Below are positions 26,064-34,875 of a stretch of 64,000 bases of DNA, in pieces. This stretch comes from Symmachiella dynata. Its GTDB lineage: Bacteria > Planctomycetota > Planctomycetia > Planctomycetales > Planctomycetaceae. Positions within the stretch are counted from its first letter, which is position 1; the number at the start of each line of letters is the position of its first letter. The notes below the pieces were generated by a model. The model had not been told where the DNA came from. It was given only the letters and a program-made list of their open reading frames with translations, and did not search any database. The translations under genes were made by a program, and so were the position numbers. The stretch lies in the NCBI RefSeq assembly GCF_007747995.1, contig NZ_CP036276.1:812001-876000 (forward strand), read 5' to 3'.

Positions 26064-26738
26064 TCAGTTGAGCGGCGGCAAGCCGGTGCGGTCGCAGCAT
26101 TTGAGCAGGGGGCATTCCGCGCATTGTGGGCGGCGGGCGATGCAGATTTCACGTCCCAGAAAAATCAACCGGTGCGGCGTTTCGATCCAACTCGATTTCG
26201 GCAACAACCGTGTGAGGTCTCGTTCGATCTGATCGGGGTTCGTTTTTTTGGTCAGCCCCAACAGGCGGCTGATGCGTTTGACGTGCGTGTCGACAACGAA
26301 TCCGCTGGGGATATCAAACGCATTTCCCAAAACCACGTTAGCCGTTTTACGGCCGACGCCCGGCAAAGCGGTCAATTCGTCCAAGGTCTGAGGAACTTCG
26401 CCGTCATGTTCTTCCACAAGCGCCTTGGCCATCCCGCGCAGGTTGGTGGCTTTGGCGCGAAAGAAACCCAGTGAATGAATGATCTTCTCCACCTGTTTCT
26501 GCGACGCGCCGGCCAGGGCTTCGGGGGTGGGGAACTTGTCGAATAACTTCGGGACGACCATGTTCACCCGTGCATCGGTGCACTGGGCGGAGAGAATCAC
26601 CGCCACCAGCAATTGAAAGGAGTTATCGTGCGTCAGGCTGCACTCGGCCAGGGGATATTTCTTCTTTAAGGCACGCAGGATTTTGCGGCCTTGTTGCTTC
26701 CTGGCAACATCGCTGTCGGTAGATTCGGACTTGGGCAT
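26064..26738 (-). CDS. nth: Endonuclease III (DNA glycosylase/AP lyase)
   Basis: Base-excision repair enzyme for oxidised pyrimidines. HhH motif [14 protein letters not shown] with the nucleophilic Lys131, catalytic Asp150 in [14 protein letters not shown], and a complete [4Fe-4S] set C199-x6-C206-x2-C209-x5-C215 near the C-terminus. 224 residues, slightly over E. coli Nth (211) because of a short basic N-terminal tail. Divergent from the DUF309/Lon-N pair on the plus strand. Confidence 0.95.
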   Translation of the reverse strand: MPKSESTDSDVARKQQGRKILRALKKKYPLAECSLTHDNSFQLLVAVILSAQCTDARVNMVVPKLFDKFPTPEALAGASQKQVEKIIHSLGFFRAKATNLRGMAKALVEEHDGEVPQTLDELTALPGVGRKTANVVLGNAFDIPSGFVVDTHVKRISRLLGLTKKTNPDQIERDLTRLLPKSSWIETPHRLIFLGREICIARRPQCAECPLLKCCDRTGLPPLN

Positions 26739-26894
26739 AATTTCTCCGGGCTTGTCCTCACAACGGCCATGGACATTGCCAGGGGAACGCGTTTAGACTC
26801 GATATTGTTATTTCGAAGTGGCTGGTTTTCGGAAGTGATCGGTCGACATTTTCCCCCTCAGCCCTCACCCCTCAGCATGTCGGAGCACCAGGCT

Positions 26895-27293
26895 ATGGAC
26901 GGGCCGCACGAATACCCCCCAAAATACCTGGAAGGGTTACGGCTTTTCAATGACGAAGAGTTTTTCGCTTGTCACGATGCCCTGGAGGAGATCTGGACCG
27001 AGACGGTCGGTGCGGAGAAACAGTTCTACCAAGGACTGATTCATGCAGCCGTGTCGCTGTTTCATTTCGAAAACGGCAACCTCGGCGGCGCGCGAAAAAT
27101 GCACCGGTCGTCGCTGAACTATCTCGAGCCCTATGGCAAACATTATCAAGGCATCGACGTCGAAACCTTGGCGGCCCAATTGTGGTTTTGCTTTCAGGAA
27201 CTTCGCGCAGCCACGGATCCCTCGGCGGATTTGCAACTTGATCGGACATTGATTCCGAAGATACAGATTCCTACATCGATTGAAGAATTATGA
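26895..27293 (+). CDS. DUF309 protein
   Basis: 132 residues with the all-helical DUF309 core: GLRLFNDEEFFACHDALEEI-type start with the F-x-A/C-H-E/D-x-x-E-x-W signature (ACHDALEEIWTE), FYQGLIHAAVSLFHFENGN and GARKMHRSSLNYLEPY. Function unknown in all bacteria I know of; His and Glu residues could bind a metal. ATG 26895 has GGAG 9 nt upstream; ATG 26877 is an alternative. Its stop overlaps the next gene's ATG (ATGA at 27290), indicating translational coupling. Confidence 0.82.
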   Translation: MDGPHEYPPKYLEGLRLFNDEEFFACHDALEEIWTETVGAEKQFYQGLIHAAVSLFHFENGNLGGARKMHRSSLNYLEPYGKHYQGIDVETLAAQLWFCFQELRAATDPSADLQLDRTLIPKIQIPTSIEEL

Positions 27294-27952
27294 CGCATAC
27301 GACGAATACCGACGTGGACCAGTTTAGCGGCGCACTACCGATTTTTACGCAACCTCACTTTGTGCTGTTCCCCGGGACGTCGCAGATCATCGCCGTCACC
27401 ACAGAACCGCTCCGTCAGATGGTGGCCGACGTGCTTCGCGAGCAAGGACGATTTGCCGTCGCGCTGAGTTCGGCGGTTGACGATTTCGTCTGTGTGGCGC
27501 GGATTGTCACTCCTACGTTTTTTACGCCAGCGGCGAATTGCATTTACATCGAGGGCGTCTGTCGCGCACGGGTCCTCTCTCGGCATCCAGCGGACGACTC
27601 GTACCAGCAGGGGATGCTAGAAGCGCGGCCCGATCACTACGTGACGACACCCGTCATCGATCGCCGCCGCCGTTATGAGGAATTGTTGGCAGCATTTCGC
27701 GAGCTATTTCCACACATCCTGCGCAACGATCTGTTCCAACTGTGGGCCGACGACCAACTTGCCCTGGGTGAGTTGTGTGACCAGATTGCCGACCAGTTGC
27801 CCCTCGCACCCTCCCGCAAGCAGGCATTGTTGGCAGAGTCGAATGTCGATCTGCGCAGTGATCTGTTACTCGCCCAATTGCGGGAATTGCACCGCGGACA
27901 ACGGGAAGCCACGATCGAGCAGTCGGCAATTCCGCAATTCAGCGTGAATTGA
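27290..27952 (+). CDS. Lon N-terminal-domain protein (no protease part)
   Basis: 220 residues matching the LON substrate-binding domain: LPIFTQPHFVLFPGTSQIIA, EPLRQMVADVLREQGRFAVAL and IYIEGVCRARVLSRHP, followed by a helical C-terminal half (RRRYEELLAAFRELFPHILR and on). There is no AAA+ or protease domain, so it is a free-standing Lon-N/PUA-like protein as found in many bacteria, perhaps an adaptor; its role is unknown. Overlaps the DUF309 gene by 4 bp. Confidence 0.88.
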   Translation: MTHTTNTDVDQFSGALPIFTQPHFVLFPGTSQIIAVTTEPLRQMVADVLREQGRFAVALSSAVDDFVCVARIVTPTFFTPAANCIYIEGVCRARVLSRHPADDSYQQGMLEARPDHYVTTPVIDRRRRYEELLAAFRELFPHILRNDLFQLWADDQLALGELCDQIADQLPLAPSRKQALLAESNVDLRSDLLLAQLRELHRGQREATIEQSAIPQFSVN

Positions 27953-28091
27953 TCGGTTTAGCTGGGAATCGTCTACCGTGTCGACACCGCGCTGTGAGGT
28001 TTCAATCACCGTTGATTGACCGTCGCTGGGGCAACACGTAAAATCCTGTGGCTTCTCTCATACACTCTTTTGCCTCCCAGACGGTCGATTC

Positions 28092-28664
28092 ATGGAACAC
28101 GGACCTGTTGATTTGCCTCGTATTGAGCGCGCGGTGCGCGAAATTTTGCTCGCGGTCGGAGAAGATCCCGACCGGGACGGGCTACTCGAAACGCCCGCCC
28201 GCGTGGCCCGCATGTATAAAGAGCTGTTTTCCGGTCTGCATTCCGAACCGGGGCGGCATCTGGAGAAGGTCTTTGAGGAAAAGTACGACGAACTCGTGCT
28301 GGTGCGCGACATCACCTTCCACAGCACCTGCGAACATCATCTCTTGCCGTTTTTGGGAGTCGCCCACGTTGGCTATCTGCCCAACGGCCGTGTGGCTGGG
28401 CTGAGTAAGTTGGCCCGTGTGGTGGACGAGATTTCTCGAAAACCACAGGTGCAAGAACGGATGACGCATCAAATCGCCGATTTGCTCAACAACGAACTCG
28501 ATGCCAAAGGGGTGGTTGTGGTCTTGGAAGCGGAGCATACCTGTATGTCGATCCGCGGCATTCGCAAGCCGGGCGCATTGACGATCACCAGTGCCGTCCG
28601 CGGTCTGTTTAAATCCAATCCTCCCAGCCGGGCGGAGGCGATGGCGCTGATCAATCGCAAATAG
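28092..28664 (+). CDS. folE: GTP cyclohydrolase I
   Basis: Converts GTP to 7,8-dihydroneopterin triphosphate, first step of folate/pterin synthesis. 190 residues, typical. Zinc ligands Cys80 and His83 in [11 protein letters not shown] and Cys151 in [21 protein letters not shown] near the N-terminus and [17 protein letters not shown] and an SAVRGLF end are diagnostic. Convergent with the YbaK gene, 29-bp gap. Confidence 0.96.
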   Translation: MEHGPVDLPRIERAVREILLAVGEDPDRDGLLETPARVARMYKELFSGLHSEPGRHLEKVFEEKYDELVLVRDITFHSTCEHHLLPFLGVAHVGYLPNGRVAGLSKLARVVDEISRKPQVQERMTHQIADLLNNELDAKGVVVVLEAEHTCMSIRGIRKPGALTITSAVRGLFKSNPPSRAEAMALINRK

Positions 28665-28693
28665 TCCTCGCCCCCGCGCCCAGCAACGAGTGC

Positions 28694-29146
28694 TCAATAA
28701 GAAAACCGGCCTTTGATCGGGTGCTCTAAGGTGTCGTAATCTTCAAAGCGCATGCGGATCGCCTCTGCGTGGGATTGGTTTTCAAAGACGATCTCTTCAT
28801 CCTCCGCCAACGAGCTGTCCATCAACGTGGGAACGTCATAGAGACTGCCGAAGGGGGGCATGGCTCCCGGTTCACAATCGGGAAACATGTGGGCGATTTC
28901 GTCTTCGCTCGCCATTTCCACATTCTCTTCACCCAGACGGCGGCGGATGCGTTCCATGTCGACATAGTGTGTCGCCGGCAGCACAACGAGCACATAATCG
29001 CCGCCACTTCGCAACAAGACGGATTTGGCGACCTCTTTGCCGGGAACGTGCAGAACCTGTGCCATGCGATTGGCCGTAAAGGTGGGCCGGTGATGCAGGG
29101 ACTCGAAGTGGACATGACGGCTGGAGAGCATTTCATCGATTCTCAT
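28694..29146 (-). CDS. YbaK/ProX-type aminoacyl-tRNA deacylase
   Basis: 150-residue YbaK/EbsC-fold protein. Seen: MAQVLHVPGKEVAKSVLLRS with the conserved Lys, YVLVVLPATHYVDMERIRRR, and FPDCEPGAMPPFGSLYDVP with the family's G-x-x-P/F-G loop. Free-standing members hydrolyse mischarged aminoacyl-tRNA (Cys-, Ala- or other-tRNA-Pro); the exact specificity cannot be read from the sequence. ATG 29146 is preceded on the minus strand by CAGGAGCCAAGACC with a good AGGAG. Confidence 0.85.
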   Translation of the reverse strand: MRIDEMLSSRHVHFESLHHRPTFTANRMAQVLHVPGKEVAKSVLLRSGGDYVLVVLPATHYVDMERIRRRLGEENVEMASEDEIAHMFPDCEPGAMPPFGSLYDVPTLMDSSLAEDEEIVFENQSHAEAIRMRFEDYDTLEHPIKGRFSY

Positions 29147-29359
29147 GGTCTTGGCTCCTGACGATGGGGATGCGACGACTTGTAAACGCAGCGGTCAAAA
29201 AAATTTGATCGTGCGGTGATTGCCGAAAGCGAGAGTAAATCGGGCCAATCATCAGTCGGTCGCCAGGAGTTTCTTACCCAGCCGCATCGAGCATTATACC
29301 TGGGCAGTCGAGCGAATTCTAGATGTTACTTTCGGGAGCCAGTGCATAAACGCGATAAC

Positions 29360-29411
29360 CTCGTTCCCAAACTCCATTTGGGAATGCCCTTTCACGACAC
29401 TCTGCTTCGCT
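29360..29411. repeat. GTTCCCAA palindrome repeat, half copy, in a 318-bp gap
   Basis: CTCGTTCCCAAACTCCATTT then GGGAATGCCCTTTCACGACA and CTCTGCTTCGCT, same layout as 791-842. Nothing else is seen in the gap 29147-29464. Confidence 0.7.
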
Positions 29412-29464
29412 AGACACAACGCACGACTCGCCGAGTCTGAGTTTTGGTGAACAGGATTCCCGAT

Positions 29465-31039
29465 CTAGTCTCCATCCGTAGCCGTCCTATGCAGTCGTCC
29501 CCGCAACGCAAACGCCAATCCCCAGGCCACCACGACCACCAAGCATAACCCGCCCAGCGCAATCCAGCGCGAATCGTGGTCCCAGTACCCTTTAACTCCC
29601 AGCGACAAAAACACCACCGCCGCAAACAGATTCAACAACCACAGCCACTTCGGCATCCGTAGCGCGCGTGGTAGAAAGCGATGGTCCATCCAGGGGTTGA
29701 GTAGGCACAACAGACCGCACAACAAGACGCCGGTAAAGAGGTTGGCCGGGGTCATTACCGCTAGCAAGGCCCGCGGCTTATCGGCGCCGCCGCTGGTGGT
29801 ATAGAAATATTGCCATGTCAACACGCCATAGGCGATTACCGCGCACCAGGCGACCGTATAGGTTTTCAATCGCCGCTGATGCTGCGCCGCCCAAGCATCG
29901 TTGACACTACGAGCCATTTCGTTGAGTACCGTGTGAGCGACCTCCAATGTGCCGTACAGCGTACCGAGCATCGTCAAAAACGCCCCGGCGACGTACAGCG
30001 GTAAAAGGACAGGACTGAGGCCGACCACGAATTCTGCCTGCAGGTTCAGCAAGTTCTTTTCGTCGGGAATCTTGTGCTCAGGAGCGAGGATGATTGTGCC
30101 CGAAGCGACAAACACAGCGCTAAACGCAATTACGATGATGAAACTGATCGAACAGTCGATATACGGCGCCCGTAACCAGCGGCGAACGGGGTGGTTGGGA
30201 TCGGCGGCGATCGTTTCCAATTGCTGTCGCGTAGCAGGAGCAGCGCCGGCCTTGCCCCACCGTTTTTCCCGTAGAAACGAAGTGTAGGCCAAATAGTCAT
30301 AGCCCGCTCCGCCGATGACGCCGACATACCGCGTCGTCTCGACCCAGACAGGTTGCGTGGCGATTTTGGGGTACTCACCAATCCAGTTGGGATATTCGTA
30401 AACCGACGGAATGACCGCTCCTTTGAGCAGCGCCCACCAGTCGGGATTGTAGAGGACTAAGGAGATCCCGGCACAGATGATCAAGGCGGCGACGATTGCC
30501 AGTTGCACGCGTTCGAGCACCGTATATCCCTCGGTGGCGGACAGCAGCAGCAGTCCGGAGAGTATGGCCGCTCCCCAAACAAAATCGGCGCCGCCGTTAA
30601 ACATCGCTTCGGTACCCGAAACCCACGAGGTCAAGTTGCCCAACACGCCGCTATGAAAGCTGACCCAGATCGGCATGCAGATGGCGGCCAAAATAAAGAA
30701 AGCCATCGGTGCCCAACCACGCGGACCGGGAAGGTTCATCATCCGCTGAAACGGATGCACACCGGTCAGCACCATGTGCCGGGCTGTCCCGAGTACCAAT
30801 CCCCACTTGAGGATCGAAATCACCACGAACAGAAACAGAATGTTGTATCCAAACAGCGCGCCGCCGCGAGTGGAGAAAATCAGCTCGCCGGTTCCAATGG
30901 TCAACGAGGCAATGATCGCCCCCGGTCCAAAAACCTTGAGCCACGATAAAGGATTGCCGGACAACAACATGGGCGGAGCCGATTGTGGCGGGCCTGGCGT
31001 GACGTTGAGGGGTTCGGACATGGGTTGCTCGTTTCTCAT
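29465..31039 (-). CDS. Nramp-family-like transporter without canonical metal motifs
   Basis: 524 residues with about 11-12 hydrophobic helices and the overall Nramp (SLC11/LeuT-fold) layout: KVFGPGAIIASLTIGTGELI is the place of helix 1, where canonical Nramp has GPG...DPGN; here the unwound DPGN is GTGE. The helix-6 site, normally A-x-x-MPH, reads VIGGAGYDYLAYTSFLRE. A His/Arg-rich loop and polar C-terminal end follow. It is thus an Nramp relative with altered substrate, perhaps not a Mn/Fe transporter. A second Met at 31021 (MSEPLNV) is an alternative start. It lies downstream of hom on the same strand, 345 bp away. Confidence 0.8.
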   Translation of the reverse strand: MRNEQPMSEPLNVTPGPPQSAPPMLLSGNPLSWLKVFGPGAIIASLTIGTGELIFSTRGGALFGYNILFLFVVISILKWGLVLGTARHMVLTGVHPFQRMMNLPGPRGWAPMAFFILAAICMPIWVSFHSGVLGNLTSWVSGTEAMFNGGADFVWGAAILSGLLLLSATEGYTVLERVQLAIVAALIICAGISLVLYNPDWWALLKGAVIPSVYEYPNWIGEYPKIATQPVWVETTRYVGVIGGAGYDYLAYTSFLREKRWGKAGAAPATRQQLETIAADPNHPVRRWLRAPYIDCSISFIIVIAFSAVFVASGTIILAPEHKIPDEKNLLNLQAEFVVGLSPVLLPLYVAGAFLTMLGTLYGTLEVAHTVLNEMARSVNDAWAAQHQRRLKTYTVAWCAVIAYGVLTWQYFYTTSGGADKPRALLAVMTPANLFTGVLLCGLLCLLNPWMDHRFLPRALRMPKWLWLLNLFAAVVFLSLGVKGYWDHDSRWIALGGLCLVVVVAWGLAFALRGRLHRTATDGD

Positions 31040-31304
31040 CCAGCAGCGAATAGCGATGTTGGGTGTCGCAGAAAACCACCCTAAACCGCCGCGGCCGGCA
31101 ATACAAGAAATGTCTCAGAACACGCTGCCGCTGAATAGGCACTGCCACGCGTCACGTTTTTGGCGGATTTGGAAAAAGTTTTCCGAATTCCTTGTAACAA
31201 ATCGCGGTACATTACGCTGGCAAGAGTGTCGAGAGAAATAACCAGCACAAAACCACGCATCCCCACCCAAAGCCCGGTACGAGACAAGTGTTGTGTTGTG
31301 TGTG

Positions 31305-31340
31305 AACAGCGGACGGCCATCGCGCCGCCCGCTGTTTTTA
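31305..31340 (+). terminator. Terminator-like hairpin in plus orientation
   Basis: AACAGCGGACGG (31305-31316) pairs with CCGCCCGCTGTT (31325-31336) with one mismatch, loop of 8, then TTTTTA. It lies between two minus-strand genes, where no plus-strand gene is evident. The gap 31040-31384 holds no supported ORF. It may end a small RNA or act on the minus strand without a T run. Confidence 0.55.
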
Positions 31341-31384
31341 TTGCCCGTTGGGAAGGCTTGTGATCCGATGCAGCCCGTTCCCGA

Positions 31385-32689
31385 CTATTCAGCGACGCGC
31401 ATACGTATGCAGGGAGATTGCAGTGACTTGAGTTGATTCAACTCCGCTTCAGCGGCGCGCATTTGACCCTCGGTCGCGCGGTGTGTCATGATGAATACCG
31501 GGACAACTGAGTTGTTGTTAGATTCCACTTCCGGACTCTCATGCTGAACGACCGAAGCGATGCTGATTTCGTGACGGCCCAGAATATCGGTGATATCGGC
31601 CAACACGTGGGGGCGATCCAGAGCATTGAAGCGTAGATAAAACTTGCTGAGAATTTTGTCCGTCGGTTGGACACTGAAGGTCGTCCGCCCGCCGAAGAGG
31701 TCCAGCGTGGGAAAAGTCAGTTGCGACCGGCCGACTGCCATGTCGACAATATCAGCCAAAACTGCGGAGGCGGTGGGAAGCTGCCCGGCGCCTTGCCCGG
31801 AGAACCACGTTTCGCCGACGACGTCGCCGGTCACTTTCACAGCGTTAAAGACGCCTTGCACATCGGCCATCGGCAAATTATTGCGGACTAACGTCGGCGA
31901 GACATGCATCTCCAGCAGGTTGTCCACCAGCCGCGCGACCGCGAGTAGTTTCACCATGTATCCAAGATCTGCGGCGCATTTCAAATCTTCCAACGTCAGC
32001 GTATCGATTCCGCTGCAAGGAAACTCAGCAACAGCGGCCCGGACACCGAAGGCCAATTGGCTCAGCAGCACGAGTTTTTGCGCGGCATCGGTCCCGTCGA
32101 CATCCATCGCAGGATCTGCTTCGGCGTAGCCCAATTCCTGTGCCCGCCGTAATGCCTGTTCATAGGTCTGATTCTTATCGGCCATCTCGGTGAGGATGAA
32201 ATTACTCGTCCCGTTGAGGATGCCCGAGAGCGAGGTGATTTGATTCCCCGCCAGCGCGCTGCCAAATGCGGCAATAATCGGGATACCACCAGCGACAGAG
32301 GCCTCGAAGGCGATCGACCGTCCTAATTCCCGCGCGCGGGTGAACAACTCGTCGCCATGTTCGCACAACAGCGCCTTGTTGGCGGTGACGACGTCTTTTC
32401 CTGCGGCGAGCAGCGCCAACATGATTTCCCGTGCCTGTCCGGTTCCTCCAATCAATTGCACAGCCACGTCGATTTCTGGATCGTCGATGACATCCTGCAC
32501 TCGATCGGTCAAGATTTCAGCAGGCAAATCCACGTCGCGTTTTTTGGTCAGATCGCGGACCGCAACCCGCTGTAGAACGATTGGACGTTGCGCGCGGCGT
32601 TCGATGCGGTCGGGGTGTTGGGTGAGGATCTTGGCGACGCCCCCGCCCACGGTGCCCAATCCAATCATGCCAATTTTCAAAGGAGTCAT
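31385..32689 (-). CDS. hom: Homoserine dehydrogenase
   Basis: NAD(P)-dependent reduction of aspartate semialdehyde to homoserine (threonine/methionine branch). 434 residues: N-terminal Rossmann GMIGLGTVGGGVAKIL (7-22), catalytic region TANKALL, FEASVAGGIPII and LSGILNGTSNFIL, YAEADPAMDVDGTDAAQKL, and a C-terminal ACT domain (about 350-434, YLRFNALDRPHVLADITDIL) for threonine feedback. No aspartokinase domain, so it is the monofunctional Hom. Plays opposite to tdh/kbl at the window's left end, which degrade threonine. Confidence 0.96.
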   Translation of the reverse strand: MTPLKIGMIGLGTVGGGVAKILTQHPDRIERRAQRPIVLQRVAVRDLTKKRDVDLPAEILTDRVQDVIDDPEIDVAVQLIGGTGQAREIMLALLAAGKDVVTANKALLCEHGDELFTRARELGRSIAFEASVAGGIPIIAAFGSALAGNQITSLSGILNGTSNFILTEMADKNQTYEQALRRAQELGYAEADPAMDVDGTDAAQKLVLLSQLAFGVRAAVAEFPCSGIDTLTLEDLKCAADLGYMVKLLAVARLVDNLLEMHVSPTLVRNNLPMADVQGVFNAVKVTGDVVGETWFSGQGAGQLPTASAVLADIVDMAVGRSQLTFPTLDLFGGRTTFSVQPTDKILSKFYLRFNALDRPHVLADITDILGRHEISIASVVQHESPEVESNNNSVVPVFIMTHRATEGQMRAAEAELNQLKSLQSPCIRMRVAE

Positions 32690-32873
32690 GCTTTGCTTTC
32701 TGTCGATTCCGTCAGCCGCTCGATATCGATTTCGATTTTCTGTTGAGTCGTCGTGTATAAAAACTTGGTCGCATCCCGTTGACGCTGATCCGGACGTTTC
32801 TGGAACAAGCGGAAGCGGGGTTTGAACGAGTTCTAGGTGGTTGTTTGTGAACGCTTTTTCATAAGGCCCGCGA

Positions 32874-33545
32874 TCATTCGTCGCTCACGCGTTCCACATA
32901 TAACATCTCGGCGGCCGCTTGGCCCAATGTGACCAGTTTTTCCTGCATTTGCACAGCAACAATGTCACCCGCGTCGCTGTTTTCCTGCACCGTGCCAACA
33001 GCTCCCAGTGCCATTCCGTTATCGGCGAGGTACCGGAGAAACTCCGGTTGCTGGTTGCGGACGCGGATAATACGAACTGTGTCACCCATGTCGGTATCGG
33101 ACAACGGCAGACCGTAGTCCTCCCCGGTCAAAGTACCATCGGCAGAGGGAATCGGATCGCCGTGCGGGTCGACCTGCGGTCTCTCCAAGTATTCGTCGAT
33201 ACGATCAATCAATTCGTCGCTCACGGCGTGTTCCATCCGCTCGGCTTCGTCATGGACCTGATCCCAGGTCAACTCCAGGGTGCGGACCAGAAACAGCTCG
33301 AGTAACCGATGTCGCCGCAACATCCGTACCGCCAACATCCGGCCCTGCTTGGTGAGTTTGACGCCGGAATACGGTTTATAGTTTGCCAAACTGCTGTCGG
33401 ACAGTGTCTTGAGCATGCTGGTCACTGTGCCGGGCGAAACGTTTAGAGCGGTGGCGATTTGACCGGTCGACGCCCATTCTGAATCTGCCTCGATGCAGAT
33501 TTGCAGGACGGTTTTGAGATAGTTTTCGACGGTCAAACTGGGCAT
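32874..33545 (-). CDS. DtxR/MntR-family metal-dependent regulator
   Basis: 223 residues. N-terminal winged HTH (YLKTVLQICIEADSEWASTG, then QIATALNVSPGTVTSMLKTL and VKLTKQGRMLAVRMLRRHRL), dimerisation/metal-binding domain (ELTWDQVHDEAERMEHAVSD with His/Glu ligands) and a C-terminal FeoA/SH3-like domain (about 150-223). The length and C-terminal domain fit three-domain DtxR/IdeR rather than two-domain MntR. It is divergent from the metal ABC operon beginning at 33871, so control of that operon and of itself is likely. Which metal it senses cannot be read off. Confidence 0.93.
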   Translation of the reverse strand: MPSLTVENYLKTVLQICIEADSEWASTGQIATALNVSPGTVTSMLKTLSDSSLANYKPYSGVKLTKQGRMLAVRMLRRHRLLELFLVRTLELTWDQVHDEAERMEHAVSDELIDRIDEYLERPQVDPHGDPIPSADGTLTGEDYGLPLSDTDMGDTVRIIRVRNQQPEFLRYLADNGMALGAVGTVQENSDAGDIVAVQMQEKLVTLGQAAAEMLYVERVSDE

Positions 33546-33560
33546 AGGGCCGGTCCGGAA

Positions 33561-33576
33561 TTTTGGTTAATCAAAA
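33561..33576. promoter_or_regulatory. Candidate operator for the DtxR-family regulator
   Basis: TTTTGGTTAATCAAAA, a 16-bp near-perfect dyad (14 of 16 positions symmetric) 16 bp upstream of the regulator gene and in the divergent intergenic region. Its place fits autoregulation; no second copy was seen before 33871. Confidence 0.4.
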
Positions 33577-33870
33577 AATTGTTTTGAGTCGATGTTGACT
33601 TTGTTCGTGGCCGATGAGAAAATATATTGAACTGGGTGCAAATTCTCAGCGAACGCCTGAGTTTCGTTTTTCCGATTGTATGCGGAGAATCGCCCCTTTG
33701 CTATCGGCAACGGGTGGCAATTGAGAGGGACCCGGTTTTTCAGACAACGCCAAACCGCCTGTTGACCAGCTATTCTCTATGGCCGTTCAATCACGGTTGA
33801 GGCGCAATGAATATGCGATCTCCCGCATTTTCCCTGTAATGGATGGCCATGCCACCGGACTGTACCAACA

Positions 33871-34875
33871 ATGTCTCTCCACAGTAATTCAACCAGGGCT
33901 TTGCTGAATCTGCGACGAACAAGTACCGCATCCCGCACCGCTGCCTTGTGCGTGTGGTCGCTAATTCTTCTGCTGGCCGGGGGGCTTTCGGGCTGTTCGT
34001 CCAATGCGAAAACCGAGGAAGCCGCGGGTGGGAAGTCGGCGCCGAAATACAAAATTTTGGCGACCACGCTCATGATCGCCGACGCTGCTGCGCGAATCGC
34101 CGGTGAGGACGTTCAAGTCGAATGGCTGATGGGGCCGGGGGTGGATCCGCACCTGTATCAGCCGACGGCCAAGGATCGTATCAAACTGCAATCGGCCGAC
34201 GTGATCTTGTACCAGGGACTGCACCTGGAGGGGAAAATGGTCGACACGTTTGAGTCGATCGCAAAGCAAGGGCGCACGGCGGTCGCAGTTTCACGCGACA
34301 TCCCTGACAGCGAATTGCTCTCCTGGGAAGGCGGCTTGCACGATCCGCATGTCTGGCATGATCCCAAATTATGGAAACAATGCGTGCAGACAATGCTCGA
34401 CACGTTGATTGCTCAGGATCCCGAATCCGCATCCGCCTATCGCGAGCGAGCGGCCGCGTACCTGGCTGAGCTGGACGAGTTAGACGCGTTTTGTAAACAG
34501 CGCGTCGCAGAGATACCCCCGGAACAACGTTGGTTGATCACCAGTCACGATGCGTTTCACTACTACGGCCGCGCGTATGGTTTTCAGGTGGTGGGGATTC
34601 AAGGGATCAGCACCGAGAGCGAAGCGGGGCTCAAGGCGATCACCGACGCTGTCGATTTGATTAAAACCCACAAAATCGGGGCGATCTTCCCCGAGACCAG
34701 CGTCCCGCAGGCAGCGATCAATCGCGTGGCCCAGGACAGTGGGGCCCAATTGGGGCCGGAGTTATATTCCGATGCTTTAGGGGGTGTCGGTTCCGGTGCG
34801 GACACGTATGTCGGTATGATTCAGGCAAACACCAACAGTGTGGTCGATGGCCTGAAGACTCCTTCCGAGAAATGA
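33871..34875 (+). CDS. Metal ABC transporter substrate-binding lipoprotein (TroA/ZnuA family)
   Basis: 334 residues. Signal peptide with lipobox LSGC (Cys about 42) gives a lipid-anchored periplasmic protein. Cluster A-I fold with ligand set: His in GPGVDPHLYQP, His in PHVWHDPK, His in TSHDAFHYYGRAYGF and Asp in YSDALGGVG. The H-H-H-D pattern is that of TroA-type binders of Zn/Mn; Fe is possible. The central long helix is present, and no His-rich zinc loop is seen. The stop overlaps the ATPase gene start (ATGA at 34872). Confidence 0.93.
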   Translation: MSLHSNSTRALLNLRRTSTASRTAALCVWSLILLLAGGLSGCSSNAKTEEAAGGKSAPKYKILATTLMIADAAARIAGEDVQVEWLMGPGVDPHLYQPTAKDRIKLQSADVILYQGLHLEGKMVDTFESIAKQGRTAVAVSRDIPDSELLSWEGGLHDPHVWHDPKLWKQCVQTMLDTLIAQDPESASAYRERAAAYLAELDELDAFCKQRVAEIPPEQRWLITSHDAFHYYGRAYGFQVVGIQGISTESEAGLKAITDAVDLIKTHKIGAIFPETSVPQAAINRVAQDSGAQLGPELYSDALGGVGSGADTYVGMIQANTNSVVDGLKTPSEK

